This document shows, one piece after another, positions 1 to 9,434 of a DNA stretch of 46,813 nt. Made by a program: the position numbers and the translations under genes. The stretch is from contig JAUCBJ010009101.1 in NCBI GenBank assembly GCA_032718475.1, forward strand, positions 1-46,813, in the 5' to 3' direction. This DNA is from Nemertoderma westbladi. Taxonomy: Eukaryota; Xenacoelomorpha; Nemertodermatida; Nemertodermatidae. The notes below the pieces were generated by a model. That model was not told where the DNA came from and made no database searches. It worked only from the letters and a program-made list of their open reading frames with translations. How positions within the stretch are numbered: position 1 is the stretch's first letter; each line of letters begins with the position of its first letter.

Positions 1-900
1 AAAAAACTAAGCAGCTTTATTTTAAACTTCATGGCCTTTATATTAATTAATAATAATTTATAACAAAACAACAAATAATTTTATAACTTTTTACATTTTT
101 GATAAACTAAAATGGGATCTGGTAAGATCTGTACAGATCAAGATAAATTCTGCAAAGAACTTATGATTCACTTCTTATTATCATTATTTCTTATTCTTTC
201 TTATTATTATCATTTTTATTATGATCTTCACATTTAGGCGATGCCAAAATGGACTTGATCTTTACGAGAATCGATAAGATCGTTATACAGTACAGATCTT
301 AGTAGAACTAATAATTTATCAAACTAAGGTAGAGAATTGCATACGTTGATCAAATTAATCATATTGACACAGCCTGCGGTCTCTAGTAAATACAGTATAT
401 GTACAGTAGGATATGCCAATATTGCAAAAGTTCGAGAGGTATTTGCCCGTAACTTTTTAAAATATTGGAACTTTTTCTCTAGTATGCCCATACAAAATTT
501 TGTTGAAAATGGTTAAAATCTTCAAAACTTATTTACGAATGTATTTTTCATTAAAGACAGATGGACAGACAGAAAGACGGACGCACGTACAGTACATGAA
601 ATTTTGCCCTATTTACTAATTATCATTGTGCGTTAAGGCTCGCCTTTACTGCGTGGCTCGACCCACAATCGCAGAAAACCATGATCACGAAATTTTAAAA
701 ATTACGTGTATCACCAAATTTCAGTTCCAGAACGAAAAATACCTGTTATGCCTCTGAACTAAACATTAGATATATTGTACTGTATGGCCTTAACTCAACT
801 CCACATCCGAAAAAGCGATGTAAATTAGAATTTGCATGGTTTTTGGCAACTTTATAATTTGCTTTATAATTTTTTATTTTGAAAAATCCTGACATAGGGT
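1..900. other. AT-rich intergenic DNA, no gene seen
   Basis: No ORF with recognisable protein character, no RNA gene and no clear transposon end was found. The stretch is AT-rich with scattered TACAGTA/TACTGTA heptamers. A short purine-rich GACAGA-like run lies near 555-590. Confidence 0.6.
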
Positions 901-904
901 GCGA

Positions 905-1055
905 GAAAGTGGTGAAAGTTAAGTGTAGTAGGATGAAAGTTGAATGTAGTTGGGTGGAAGTGGAGTGTAGTTGGGTGAAAGTGAGTCAAAGTTGGTAGTA
1001 GTTGGGTGAGAGGGAGTCAAAGTTGAGAGTAGTTGGGTGATAGTTGTGTGGAGAG
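905..1055. repeat. Degenerate G-rich tandem repeat
   Basis: Irregular copies of a motif close to GTAGTTGGGTGAAAGTT follow one another here. The same motif recurs at about 2600-2690, so it is a local repeat family. Small ORFs on both strands here are repeat artefacts. Confidence 0.6.
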
Positions 1056-1136
1056 CTGGATGTTCTGTGGGACGAGTCACGCAGTCAGGGCGAGCCTTAG
1101 CGCACAATTGCAATTAGTAATAATAAAGCAAAATTT

Positions 1137-1266
1137 AATCTCCGTCAGTTTACAAAAGCCCGCCTCTGTAACCTGCTACTTTCCCTCAAATGGTAACAAT
1201 CGTTTATTGTTTTGGTTAGAAAAGCCCGCCTCTGTAACCTGCTCCTTTCCCTCTATTGGTAGTAGG
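1137..1266 (+). repeat. Dispersed ~62-bp repeat, two tandem copies
   Basis: Two head-to-tail copies of a unit containing GTTTATTGTTTTGGTTAG, then CTCTGTAACCTGCTCCTTTC and CTCAATTGGTAG. Other copies lie near 2865-2995, 28083-28135 (minus), 34965-35035, 39560-39606, 39805-39965 and 43637-43695. It has no coding capacity. It could be a satellite-like unit spread by transposition or part of a larger unrecognised element. Confidence 0.75.
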
Positions 1267-1267
1267 T

Positions 1268-1425
1268 AAAAATAACGTCATTCCCATCTTCCCCCATTCC
1301 GATCTCCCTACATTCCCTTCTTCTTACATTCCCACCTATCTTCCCACATTCCCATCCACCTTCCCGTATTCCCATCTTCCCATCCACCTTCCCACCGACC
1401 GAGCCACCTACCTACCTCTTTAAAC
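1268..1425. repeat. Pyrimidine-rich CATTCCCA minisatellite
   Basis: Irregular repeats built from CATTCCCATCTTCCC and close variants immediately follow the dispersed 62-bp repeat. The same two sequences are adjacent again at about 2995-3025 and, on the other strand, around 39760-39800. This suggests one composite repeat. Confidence 0.6.
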
Positions 1426-2004
1426 AAATGTTGACCTATTTTATTTCGACTTTCCTGGGCACTCTGGGAAAGTTCACATTGGCTTAAAAACAAGTATTTT
1501 TTTTTAATTATAGAGACATAAATTCAGGCACTATAAATTCAAATATTCAAGCACTTTGTGTTTCCCTGTATGGGTTGTACATATCTTAGTTTACATATAC
1601 TGTATGTCGCTGTATATTGGACTTCTTGGGTCTTAAGTTAACCCTATACTGGGCTCCCTGATACAGTATTAAAGGTAAGAAAATTCAAAGTACAGTACTA
1701 AATTTGTATAACATTCGAATAATGAATTTATCATGTGTCATGTTAATGTGTCCAGATGTTGTGTTAAAGCCAGTGTGTTCTTCGCATATTTAACATTAGC
1801 CTATGCCTATGAGGAGTATTGTTGTTGTAAGATAAGTCAGGGGAAGGGAAATACAACTCAACCACTAGATAAAGCGGCTCTCTTTACTACTTTCAGCTAT
1901 CCCGGGAGGTTGATTGACCAGGCATTTCTAAGCTTTGATATTTAGCCGCTCCAGGTAGACTTGCATTAGGCAAATTCCAAGTGATTTCCTAAAGGTTATT
2001 TTAT

Positions 2005-2084
2005 TCCTATTAGGAACCTAATAGGATCCTATTAGGAGCCTAATAGGATCCTATTAGGAGTCTAATAGGATCCTATTAGGATCC
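2005..2084. repeat. Tandem palindromic 22-bp array
   Basis: About 3.6 copies of a 22-bp unit whose core TCCTATTAGGA alternates with TCCTAATAGGA or its near complement. Each unit is close to self-complementary, so the array can fold as several alternative hairpins or a cruciform. Nothing nearby suggests a gene. Confidence 0.8.
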
Positions 2085-2599
2085 AATGACGTTATTTGAA
2101 AGCGTTACTGTATGATACATAAAGGATAATTACATAATTATAATTGCATTAAACATACTGTATAATATTGAATATTATGTCTATTAATTTTGAACGAATT
2201 ATAGCATTGCCATTCCCATAACAGAAGCTTCCAATGCGATTTCGTCGTTAAGGCTGTGACCCTCCTGTGTATCAATACCGTTTACATTAACACAGCGCCA
2301 GTTTAGTTTGTACTGTAGCTTCATTAGTTTGGAGTTTTGGTGCGTGGTATATGTAGACATCTGCAGGTCTGGATCGTTCGCCAATAGTCTCTATCTCTCC
2401 TTTGTATATTTAATTGTTAAATTCATCAATTATACTAGAACCAACCTGCAATAAATACAAAACGTTAGTTTGTTACAGTATTTCATAAATTCAGCAGTGG
2501 GTGCCAAATAAGAACATGAAGCTTTTAAAAAGCTCATATCTCAGCAATTCCTCACAGAAGTTCAGAGTTTGTTACTGTACAGTGTACATATTATAATTT

Positions 2600-2690
2600 G
2601 TGGAAGTTGGGTGCCATACAGTATAGTTTGGTGTAAGTTGGAAGCAGTTGGGTTGAAGTTGGGTGTAGTTGGGTGGTAGTTGGGTGTTTA
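2600..2690. repeat. Degenerate GTTGGGTG repeat
   Basis: A second block of the G-rich motif seen at 905-1055, with units such as AGTTGGGTGTAGTTGGGTGG. No gene is visible in the flanking AT-rich sequence. Confidence 0.55.
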
Positions 2691-2864
2691 GGCAGACCCG
2701 TAATCACATAATGACAATTGACCATACCATACCAAACTTTTACAGTACTTTTTAACTACAATATTTTGTTTTTTATTGCCATCTCTCTCATATTGTCTTC
2801 TTTGTTTTTATTTGGCTTGTTTGTTTTGGGCTTGTTTTGTTCACCGATCATTGTGCTGTGGCTG

Positions 2865-3025
2865 TCCGATCCTCTGCTACTTTCCCTCAATTTGTACTGT
2901 GGTTGGTGCCGTTAACAACATAGTTTATTGTTTTGGTTAGAATGCTGCCGATGTAACCTGCTCCTTTCCTTAAATTGGTAGGTAACAACAGCGTTTATTG
3001 ATTCCCACATTCCCACATTTCCATC
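2865..3025 (+). repeat. Dispersed ~62-bp repeat, two degenerate copies
   Basis: Two diverged copies of the family at 1137-1266, recognised by GTTTATTGTTTTGGTTAG, GTAACCTGCTCCTTTCC and AATTGGTAGGTAACAA. They are followed by the ATTCCCACATTCCCAC motif, as at the first locus. Confidence 0.65.
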
Positions 3026-3243
3026 CAGCAAACCTAAAACAATAAAAGTTGTGAAATAATTGTTGAACTGTATCAAAATCTAATTACTGTAATACATTAT
3101 GATAATGCTGTAATGTATTGTATAATAATTTCAGATCAGACAGTCAGATTCATAATGATGTAATGTAGGTCTACAAAACTTCTACACATTGACCTGACTG
3201 CCTGACTGCGCCTGACACTCGCTAATACTAAATATTCACTTCT

Positions 3244-3476
3244 TGGTGGCCTTTTGTGGTCTTTTGCTGTCTTTTGCTGTCTTTTGTGGTCTTTTGCGGT
3301 AATTCAGTAATTCGTCTTGCAGTATATCCATGCCTCCTATATCCTTTTGTGGTCTTTTGCAGTCTTTTGCGGTCTTTCGTGGTTTTTTGCGGTCTTTTGC
3401 GGTCTTTTGTGGTCTTTTGTGGTCTTTTGCGGTCTTTTGTGGTCTTTTGCGGTCTTTTGCCGTAATTCGTAGGACC
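3244..3476. repeat. 10-bp minisatellite ending in a foldback-like terminus
   Basis: Two blocks (about 3244-3300 and 3345-3460) of the 10-bp unit CTTTTGCGGT/CTTTTGTGGT. The right block ends in a sequence whose reverse complement starts GGGTCCTACGAATTACGG. That is close to the terminus of the foldback element at 36767 (GGGTCCTACTAAATACTAC). No matching left terminus is visible, so this may be one surviving arm. Lysine/arginine-rich or Phe/Val/Cys-rich ORFs across it are artefacts of the repeat. Confidence 0.6.
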
Positions 3477-3710
3477 CTTTAATTACTGCTGAATAGGGCT
3501 CAACAGAAGCTTCGGCTTCGGTTCGGTTCGGGCCGAAGTTTGGCAATTTCGGTTCGGTTCGGCTTCTGCAATTGATACTGCAGAAGCCTGGAGCAAACTT
3601 TGCTAAATATTCCAAGTAGTACATTGACTGATTGAGCTAAGACCAGAAGACAGTAAGACTAATCAATCTGTCCATCGTTGTACTAATTAATTTTGGGGTG
3701 TAAACGTTAA

Positions 3711-3971
3711 TCAGACACTGGTGCAGAGCTGACAGTGGTGCAGACAGTGGTGCAGTCGTGCAGACACTGGTGCAGACAGTGGTGCAGACAGTGGTGCAGT
3801 CAGTGGTGCAGACAGTTGTGCAGACATTGGTGCAGACAGTGGTGCAGACACTGGTGCAGACAGTGGTGCAGTGCAGACACTGGTGCAGACACCTGGTGCA
3901 GACAGTGGTGCAGACAGTGGTGCAGACACTGATGCAGGCAGTGGTGCAAACAGTGGTGCAGGCAGTGGTCT
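3711..3971. repeat. 12-bp minisatellite, left part of left arm
   Basis: Tandem GTGGTGCAGACA units mixed with the variant CTGGTGCAGACA. The array is broken by the BEL/Pao insertion and resumes at 24554. The 12-bp period keeps every frame open, giving spurious VQTVVQT and SAPLSAP ORFs. Confidence 0.9.
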
Positions 3972-5222
3972 TGTACGCGCTTTTGAAGACCTTTAGCAGT
4001 TTAACCTGCCAAAATTTATATGTCTTTTGGTTTATAAATAGACTTTAGAAAATGACAAGTATTTAATACCAATAAACACAACATTAGCCGAAGCCAGCCT
4101 AGTGCGCATCCATTCACCCGCTGGATATACCCGGGAGACTGGATTCGGAGGGCTTAGATTGTTATTGCAGTGTAAGCTTACTGTATTATTCGATTGATCA
4201 TTAATAAATAATTTCTGACTAATATTATTCACTTTCGGGAAATATTAACAGTTCCTTTAGGACGTGGCGCTCTATTTAGGTAAACAGAGATATGACTTAT
4301 ACTAAACACAACGGTAAGTCGGTAAGGCTTATGATTCACGTATGAGGCGCATTCTTTAGGAAATGCTTAGTTATCAGTCACAATCATGCACACTACCGGT
4401 AACACACAATGCTGCACACTAATCTGCCGACCGTCAATGAATTTTATCATATATAAAGAGAACAGCAATTGACTCATGTAGTGCCTATCAAATAGCATTA
4501 AACTCACTACAAACCACGATAATATAAGTCGCAATCGCTATATGTAACCTGTCTCTCTAACCTGTAGTGTATCAAGAAAATTGGGAAATTTGGGTTCTTT
4601 ATAGATGTTCTCCAAATAATATTCAACCAACTGATACAAAATAATAACAACAGTAAAAGCATTAAGACGGTAGGTTAAGATATGATATGACAATGTATGT
4701 GCCGCTAAGACTGGACTGTGCCGAGTTGAACTGGACTGATAACAGTTATACGCTCTATAATCTAAGCCTACTAATGTTTCTTCTAAAGTCTGAAACGAAT
4801 TGACTCTAGAGCCGGTGTTCCTGGCCTAGATAGAAACAACACAACAGTATCAAGAAAAACAGCTACTGTCCCTAACACCGTTGCAGGTATCTTTTACACA
4901 GAGAGGAATAGCTCTCATTGGCAGAACACCAGATTCCACAAGTTCCACGAATATCTAAATGCCGAACTATCAGGAATTTTGCAACCCTTGGCCAACACAC
5001 AAAATGAGTCACTCCGCTCGGTTGTCCTGGTTGCATACTCTGCTGCTATAGCTCTGGTTGGCCGATAGAACATAGTAAAGAGCCCCTCGTATAACAAATC
5101 AGCCAATCAGTCGGTCGCTTTGCATCATTCGAGTTAGAGAGCTTTTTAGAGTATTCCAGCGCCTGGGGGGAAACTGGATTGCAAAGCAAAGGGGCCAGTT
5201 ATATCCCACAAAAGCTTTTACA
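3972..5222 (-). repeat. BEL/Pao 3' LTR (1251 bp)
   Basis: Aligns end to end with 23302-24553. By eye there are about six single-base differences. There is also one complex replacement near 4257-4266, where the other copy is 10 bp longer, and a 9-bp insertion GCTCTCATT near 4911. In element orientation the LTR begins TGTAAAAGC and ends GCGCGTACA. A CCAAT-type box (GATTGGCTGATT, minus strand, about 5100-5112) and TATA-like stretches are visible, but the promoter cannot be fixed by eye. Short ORFs inside are not believed to be genes. Confidence 0.95.
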
Positions 5223-5242
5223 CCGCTCCCAGAAAATGGGAT
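5223..5242 (-). promoter_or_regulatory. Candidate polypurine tract
   Basis: Immediately upstream of the 3' LTR in element orientation, the minus strand reads CTGGGAGCGG. It is purine-rich and in the position of the plus-strand primer of an LTR retroelement. It is short, so the call rests mainly on position. Confidence 0.45.
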
Positions 5243-5300
5243 TTGAGTCTATAAAATATACACAATCACAGTTTCTAATATACGTAAATACTCTAAACAG

Positions 5301-5723
5301 TTAGTCTTTCTTACGCGGACGGCGTTTACGCAGTTTTTTAAAGCTAGCCAGAGTCCTTTTCTCTTTGGGGCGAGCCACTTTACAAGGAGGGCTATAACTC
5401 CTGGGTGAAGGGTGCAATATAATTGCATCAGAGGGTGTAGGATTATGGTCGGTGTATCCGCCAGTCGAAGTGCCGGGTTGATTGACATCAACGTCGGGGG
5501 AGAGGGGTCTAACGGCTTTAAGAGCTCGTTTTAAGACAGCCGCTCTTACGGGTCCTTTACGAGTGGTCTGAACGAGAGCCGTGGGTGGACCATAGGCAGT
5601 TAGAAACCTCCGGGGTTTAATGGTTCTTTCCAACTCGCGTTCGCGGGCTCGGTATTCGTAAGGCTGTCGATATACTTCCTGTAACTCGGGGTGTGAGTTA
5701 ACAAATAAGTCCTTTATATTCAT
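5301..5723 (-). CDS. BEL/Pao accessory ORF, 140-aa basic protein
   Basis: This is the last ORF of the element, starting 9 bp after the stop of the 453-aa ORF and ending about 80 bp before the 3' LTR. Its sequence is hydrophilic, with a Pro/Ser/Thr-rich middle (PGTSTGGYTDHNPTPSD) and a strongly basic C-terminus (KKLRKRRPRKKD). Such a tail is what nuclear-localisation or arginine-rich RNA-binding segments look like. No signal peptide or membrane segment is seen. I do not recognise the family. A role in RNA binding or nuclear transport is speculation based only on composition. The tight spacing argues for co-expression with the two ORFs before it. Confidence 0.7.
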   Translation of the reverse strand: MNIKDLFVNSHPELQEVYRQPYEYRARERELERTIKPRRFLTAYGPPTALVQTTRKGPVRAAVLKRALKAVRPLSPDVDVNQPGTSTGGYTDHNPTPSDAIILHPSPRSYSPPCKVARPKEKRTLASFKKLRKRRPRKKD

Positions 5724-5732
5724 TTTATTCCT

Positions 5733-7094
5733 TTAGTCCGGATCCTGACGGATAAAATTGATTAGGTTATATGAATGAAGGTCGCTAGGATTAACACTCC
5801 TGAGAAATTTGCGTACGAACTTGGTTGAAATACATTCTCCGACGCGCTTCAGTAGTTCGTAACTCGATATGCGTGATTTCTGTTCGACAGAAGCGAATAG
5901 ATAAGGATGGAACGCATAAACTCCTTCGTAAGCGCGTCCAGGATAATAACGATGGCGCGAATCACAATGTAAATCAGCATTCGCTTCCCAAGCTCTGATG
6001 TAACGTAGTGTGATCATTTCATCTACGCTTTCCAAATCGCGATTAAAAGGGCAATCGAAACTGGCGTGTCCCTTTAGTTGACAATGGTGACATTGAGTCA
6101 TAAATTGAGGGCAAACCGCAAAAATATGCAAGTTATTGAGTCTGCAATATGCGCAATAAATTTCCATCGTCGGTTGTTCTTGGAAATAGGAACAGCGGAC
6201 GTTTGCGTCCATGGGCGTATCATGGTCTCTCGATGCGCATAACCGACAACGTTGCCTAGAAACATAGTTGGCATGTCGATAATCGTACGCAGTGAGACAC
6301 TGTGGACCTTGATACCATTCTATGATGTAATCGTTGTCGCTGTTCCGGGGCGCGATAGGCTGAATCTCCTCAGATTCTAGACATATTGGTTCGTCTTCCA
6401 AGTGCATAGCTGAGGTGGGCGTGTCTGTCTCTTCAGGTGGACCTATTGTCTGAATTTCCACGACAGAATAACCTGTGGGGATTCGAGGTCTTTGTATAAC
6501 AGAGGAGTGCAAGTTCGATATACAAATCTCTTTGAAAATGGCGAATCCAGCGCTATCCAACTTCTCTGCAACTGAGTTTCTTAGGCTGAGCTTGGTCAAA
6601 GCGCGGTCTTTAAATTGGCTATCCACGTTGCGGAACGGGGTTAAAAATCGCCGGAAACATTCGAAGCGGATGAATTTATTATGTTCATCTAGCTTAGCGA
6701 GTTTGGTCCCAAGTATCAATGGATGGGCGCGTATAGTACGACTGCACACATCGGCTAGCCAACCGGCAAGTGCGGTGTTTTCAAAGATCGTGTAGATAGC
6801 TAAGGAGGGACGGAGTGGAACACTCATGAAGCTATACACGGCGCCAGGTGCGGTCAATGGTCCATCAAAGTTTAATCGAGAATAATGGTCTCCGTATACT
6901 TGTTGATAGTTGATGGGATATCCAACTTTGAAATTCCATCCGTATTCCTGAAAGGCAAGATGTCCGATGGAAGTTCGTTGCACCTTTGTAATGTTGCTAG
7001 ACGTATTAGCATACATGGTGCGGAAGAAACCTCGACCTTCTGCCCAGGGAGCAATCAGCTGAGTATCAACGAAAGGGTATGGAATGTTCTCCAT
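5733..7094 (-). CDS. BEL/Pao accessory ORF, 453-aa zinc-finger protein
   Basis: Starts 54 bp after the 761-aa ORF and ends 9 bp before the 140-aa ORF. The N-terminal part (about 1-230) is globular-looking and unrecognised. An acidic linker (about 230-260) follows, then a Cys/His cluster at about 283-350: CRLC-x4-H with later Cys; CAYC-x5-H-x4-C; and CHHC-x4-H-x4-C, the classic CX2CX4HX4C retroviral zinc knuckle. The order and spacing echo the zinc array of BEL Gag, including an aromatic CxxF after the first finger. There is no signal peptide or membrane segment, so it is not an envelope protein. Nucleic-acid binding is likely from the knuckles; the biological role is unknown. It may be a diverged duplicate of a Gag domain or an independently acquired nucleocapsid-like protein. 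Confidence 0.8.
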   Translation of the reverse strand: MENIPYPFVDTQLIAPWAEGRGFFRTMYANTSSNITKVQRTSIGHLAFQEYGWNFKVGYPINYQQVYGDHYSRLNFDGPLTAPGAVYSFMSVPLRPSLAIYTIFENTALAGWLADVCSRTIRAHPLILGTKLAKLDEHNKFIRFECFRRFLTPFRNVDSQFKDRALTKLSLRNSVAEKLDSAGFAIFKEICISNLHSSVIQRPRIPTGYSVVEIQTIGPPEETDTPTSAMHLEDEPICLESEEIQPIAPRNSDNDYIIEWYQGPQCLTAYDYRHANYVSRQRCRLCASRDHDTPMDANVRCSYFQEQPTMEIYCAYCRLNNLHIFAVCPQFMTQCHHCQLKGHASFDCPFNRDLESVDEMITLRYIRAWEANADLHCDSRHRYYPGRAYEGVYAFHPYLFASVEQKSRISSYELLKRVGECISTKFVRKFLRSVNPSDLHSYNLINFIRQDPD

Positions 7095-7148
7095 ATTCCG
7101 AAAGTCGTTTTGGAGATCTCCATAAACAGCTGAGCCGATTTTAAGGAT

Positions 7149-9434
7149 TCATTCGTTGAACAACATCTCGAGTACGGGCTGGGGTAACATCGATCCATCG
7201 ATACCCATGGCCGGTTTGCGTTCGGTGTCAATGACGTAACGCTGCGCGAGTTCGAATTGTCCATGTCGGAGATTCTTTTGTGTTTCGGTGAGAGTTTCAA
7301 AGGAATAATCAATCACGTCGGAACACGCTCGAGTAAACACGTGGGTAGAACCAGCTAATCCGCGTATGTGGATCATGCGCGTAGTTCCTAGTTCTCCGAC
7401 CGGAACGCTACCTTCATTATCGTAGGTGACAACTCCATACATCTCAATAACATTAAGAGTTTCATTCCACTCCTTGGTGGCGTTCTCTAGGGTCATCCCT
7501 ACTGGATGCCACAAGGTGGCGCATTGGTTAGCGTCAGGGAGATCACTATACTTCATGTGCCGAGTGGTATACGTCTCCACATTTCCATATCTTTGTATTT
7601 TCTCTTCTTCAAATAATACATCTAGATTCCAATGGACTAATCGAGTTTTAATAAATCCATCGAGATTATAAGGAGGTTCTATATCCTTCTCGATTCGAGA
7701 AATGTTATATGGTTTTCTAAATGAGTTTACCTTTACTAACTGATCCAGATGTTTCTGCAATTGTTCGAGTTCGACAATGTCTAGAGGATTTATTAGTGGT
7801 AGAAACTTTAAATTATGCGTCGGGTCTTCTGGTTTTACCATATAATATTGAGTCAGATTAACGTAATAAGGGTGGTCTTTAATCCCATAAAACGAGTTCT
7901 GTAAAGGTCTAGCGCGTATGTTGACATCGTGTACCATACGACGGACAAGATCCGCTCGATTGTCCGGAGGTTCAACGAGTATACCGTCAACACGAGCGGC
8001 CTCGATCGGCGGACGCTGTAACATAGGGGCGTCAGCGATAAGATTTTGCGATCCTGTACTGATATCAACCGGTTGAGGTTGTATCGTCGCGAAGAGTTTG
8101 TCTCCGAAATGTGGAATCATCGAGGGATGACGGATGGTTTTAGAGTAGAGATCCGTCATAAGGATTTGAGCTTCAGGTTGGGCTAAAGCGGCTTCTTCTC
8201 TCTCGTCCATTTTCGTGCGTTTCTCTTCGAGTAGATTTTCTTCCGCTTGTCTCTGTAAGCGTTCATCTAAAAATTCTTGTAGAGAATACGTGCGTCCAAG
8301 CTCGATGTCCTCCTCTAGGTTTTGGATTTCTCTATCGAACTGTGGCAAGGCTAACTCCTTCACCGATTGGACTTGTTGTTGTAATTTATGTTTCTCTAAA
8401 CAATCTTGTGTTCCCTTTCCGATCTTCTGTCGAATAGCGTCTAAAGCGTTTCTTATAACGCTCTCCTCAACTTCCGTGGCGGGTTGCATCGGGTTTAATC
8501 CTGGACGATTGTAAGGATCAAAGGGCGATATTAGCTGCCCGCGTCCCAATCCGGCTAAGTAGGATGGGCGAATGTCTAACGAACCCACTACCGGAGCACC
8601 ACCGATTAATTGTTCGGGTAACACTAAGTCTTTGAACAGGGAATATAGTTCGGGAGGATCAGTGATACTGTTAGGATCAAGAGTTTGAGGTCTCACTAGG
8701 GAATGAGGAGGCCTGACCGAGTATTCCGGAACTCTGATCATGGGTTTATTCAGTGATCGTTTAAGACGAGCGATCGTAGGTGGTACATCGAACAGGTTTC
8801 GCTCGAAACTCCCGTAAGTGTAACGCGTAAAGCTGTGTTCAGCGCAACATCTCCGCGGATGTTTATGTCTTTCAGTTTGTTGGTTGGGTCTAGGGCATTC
8901 GTCACAATAATACCAAAGACGTACGTCCTGTAGAGGAAACGCGGGTGATCGTTCTCCAGTTTTGCAATATTCTTCCATTTGTTCAAAACTATCCGGGATA
9001 ACAGGTAGTGGACGATCGGCGGTAAGATACATCATCGTGAAATAGAGCCATTTGAGTTCTACCACAGGGTCATGATGTATACCTTGAGGATATCGAGTCT
9101 CTAGGTTCTGCTGACTGGCGATGTTGAGATAGGTTTCTCTCAAAAATTCTAGGTATTCGTTGAAGTCGATGCGTTTATCCGGTTCCTCAACGTTTTCTCT
9201 TTCCAGTCTATTACGAATAGAATTTTCGTGATCTATTCTCGGTTTATCGTTACGACTCCGCTGGGTATGATATTTAAATAGAACCATTTCCCTCTCTGTA
9301 TCTACATCGTCCGTATCATGTAAATCGATAGGATGGCCGGTAGTTAAGAAGTCCATATACGTACCATTACGATTCGTATAGCGAGCGGTGAATTTTCGAT
9401 AATCCAATTCACGCGCAAGTTGCTCTTGGGACAT
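7149..9434 (-). CDS. BEL/Pao accessory ORF, 761-aa protein of unknown family
   Basis: A long intact reading frame between pol and the 453-aa ORF. The protein is hydrophilic throughout, with no signal peptide or transmembrane segment. Visible features: a Cys/His cluster near 173-200 (CDEC, then HKH, CC, H) that could bind zinc; a Pro-rich middle; a Glu/Lys/Gln-rich helical, probably coiled-coil stretch at about 330-430; and a globular C-terminal third rich in aromatic residues. I do not recognise it as Gag, envelope, transposase or any host enzyme. Its start overlaps the end of a small upstream ORF (9344-9571) in a different frame, so the true N-terminus may lie upstream through a frameshift. 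Its intact frame in a recent insertion suggests it is still selected or only recently released. Confidence 0.8.
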   Translation of the reverse strand: MSQEQLARELDYRKFTARYTNRNGTYMDFLTTGHPIDLHDTDDVDTEREMVLFKYHTQRSRNDKPRIDHENSIRNRLERENVEEPDKRIDFNEYLEFLRETYLNIASQQNLETRYPQGIHHDPVVELKWLYFTMMYLTADRPLPVIPDSFEQMEEYCKTGERSPAFPLQDVRLWYYCDECPRPNQQTERHKHPRRCCAEHSFTRYTYGSFERNLFDVPPTIARLKRSLNKPMIRVPEYSVRPPHSLVRPQTLDPNSITDPPELYSLFKDLVLPEQLIGGAPVVGSLDIRPSYLAGLGRGQLISPFDPYNRPGLNPMQPATEVEESVIRNALDAIRQKIGKGTQDCLEKHKLQQQVQSVKELALPQFDREIQNLEEDIELGRTYSLQEFLDERLQRQAEENLLEEKRTKMDEREEAALAQPEAQILMTDLYSKTIRHPSMIPHFGDKLFATIQPQPVDISTGSQNLIADAPMLQRPPIEAARVDGILVEPPDNRADLVRRMVHDVNIRARPLQNSFYGIKDHPYYVNLTQYYMVKPEDPTHNLKFLPLINPLDIVELEQLQKHLDQLVKVNSFRKPYNISRIEKDIEPPYNLDGFIKTRLVHWNLDVLFEEEKIQRYGNVETYTTRHMKYSDLPDANQCATLWHPVGMTLENATKEWNETLNVIEMYGVVTYDNEGSVPVGELGTTRMIHIRGLAGSTHVFTRACSDVIDYSFETLTETQKNLRHGQFELAQRYVIDTERKPAMGIDGSMLPQPVLEMLFNE

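Noticed and set aside
3337-3624. Lys/Arg-rich KTAKDHKRPQ repeat protein
   Set aside because: Translation of the 10-bp CTTTTGCGGT repeat.
4032-5106. Small ORFs inside the LTRs (66 and 63 aa, repeated in both LTRs)
   Set aside because: Present twice only because the LTR is duplicated; no protein-like features.
6475-6795. 106-aa plus-strand ORF
   Set aside because: Shadow of the 453-aa minus-strand ORF with no protein character of its own; likewise the plus-strand ORFs across 7149-9434 and 11225-19315.
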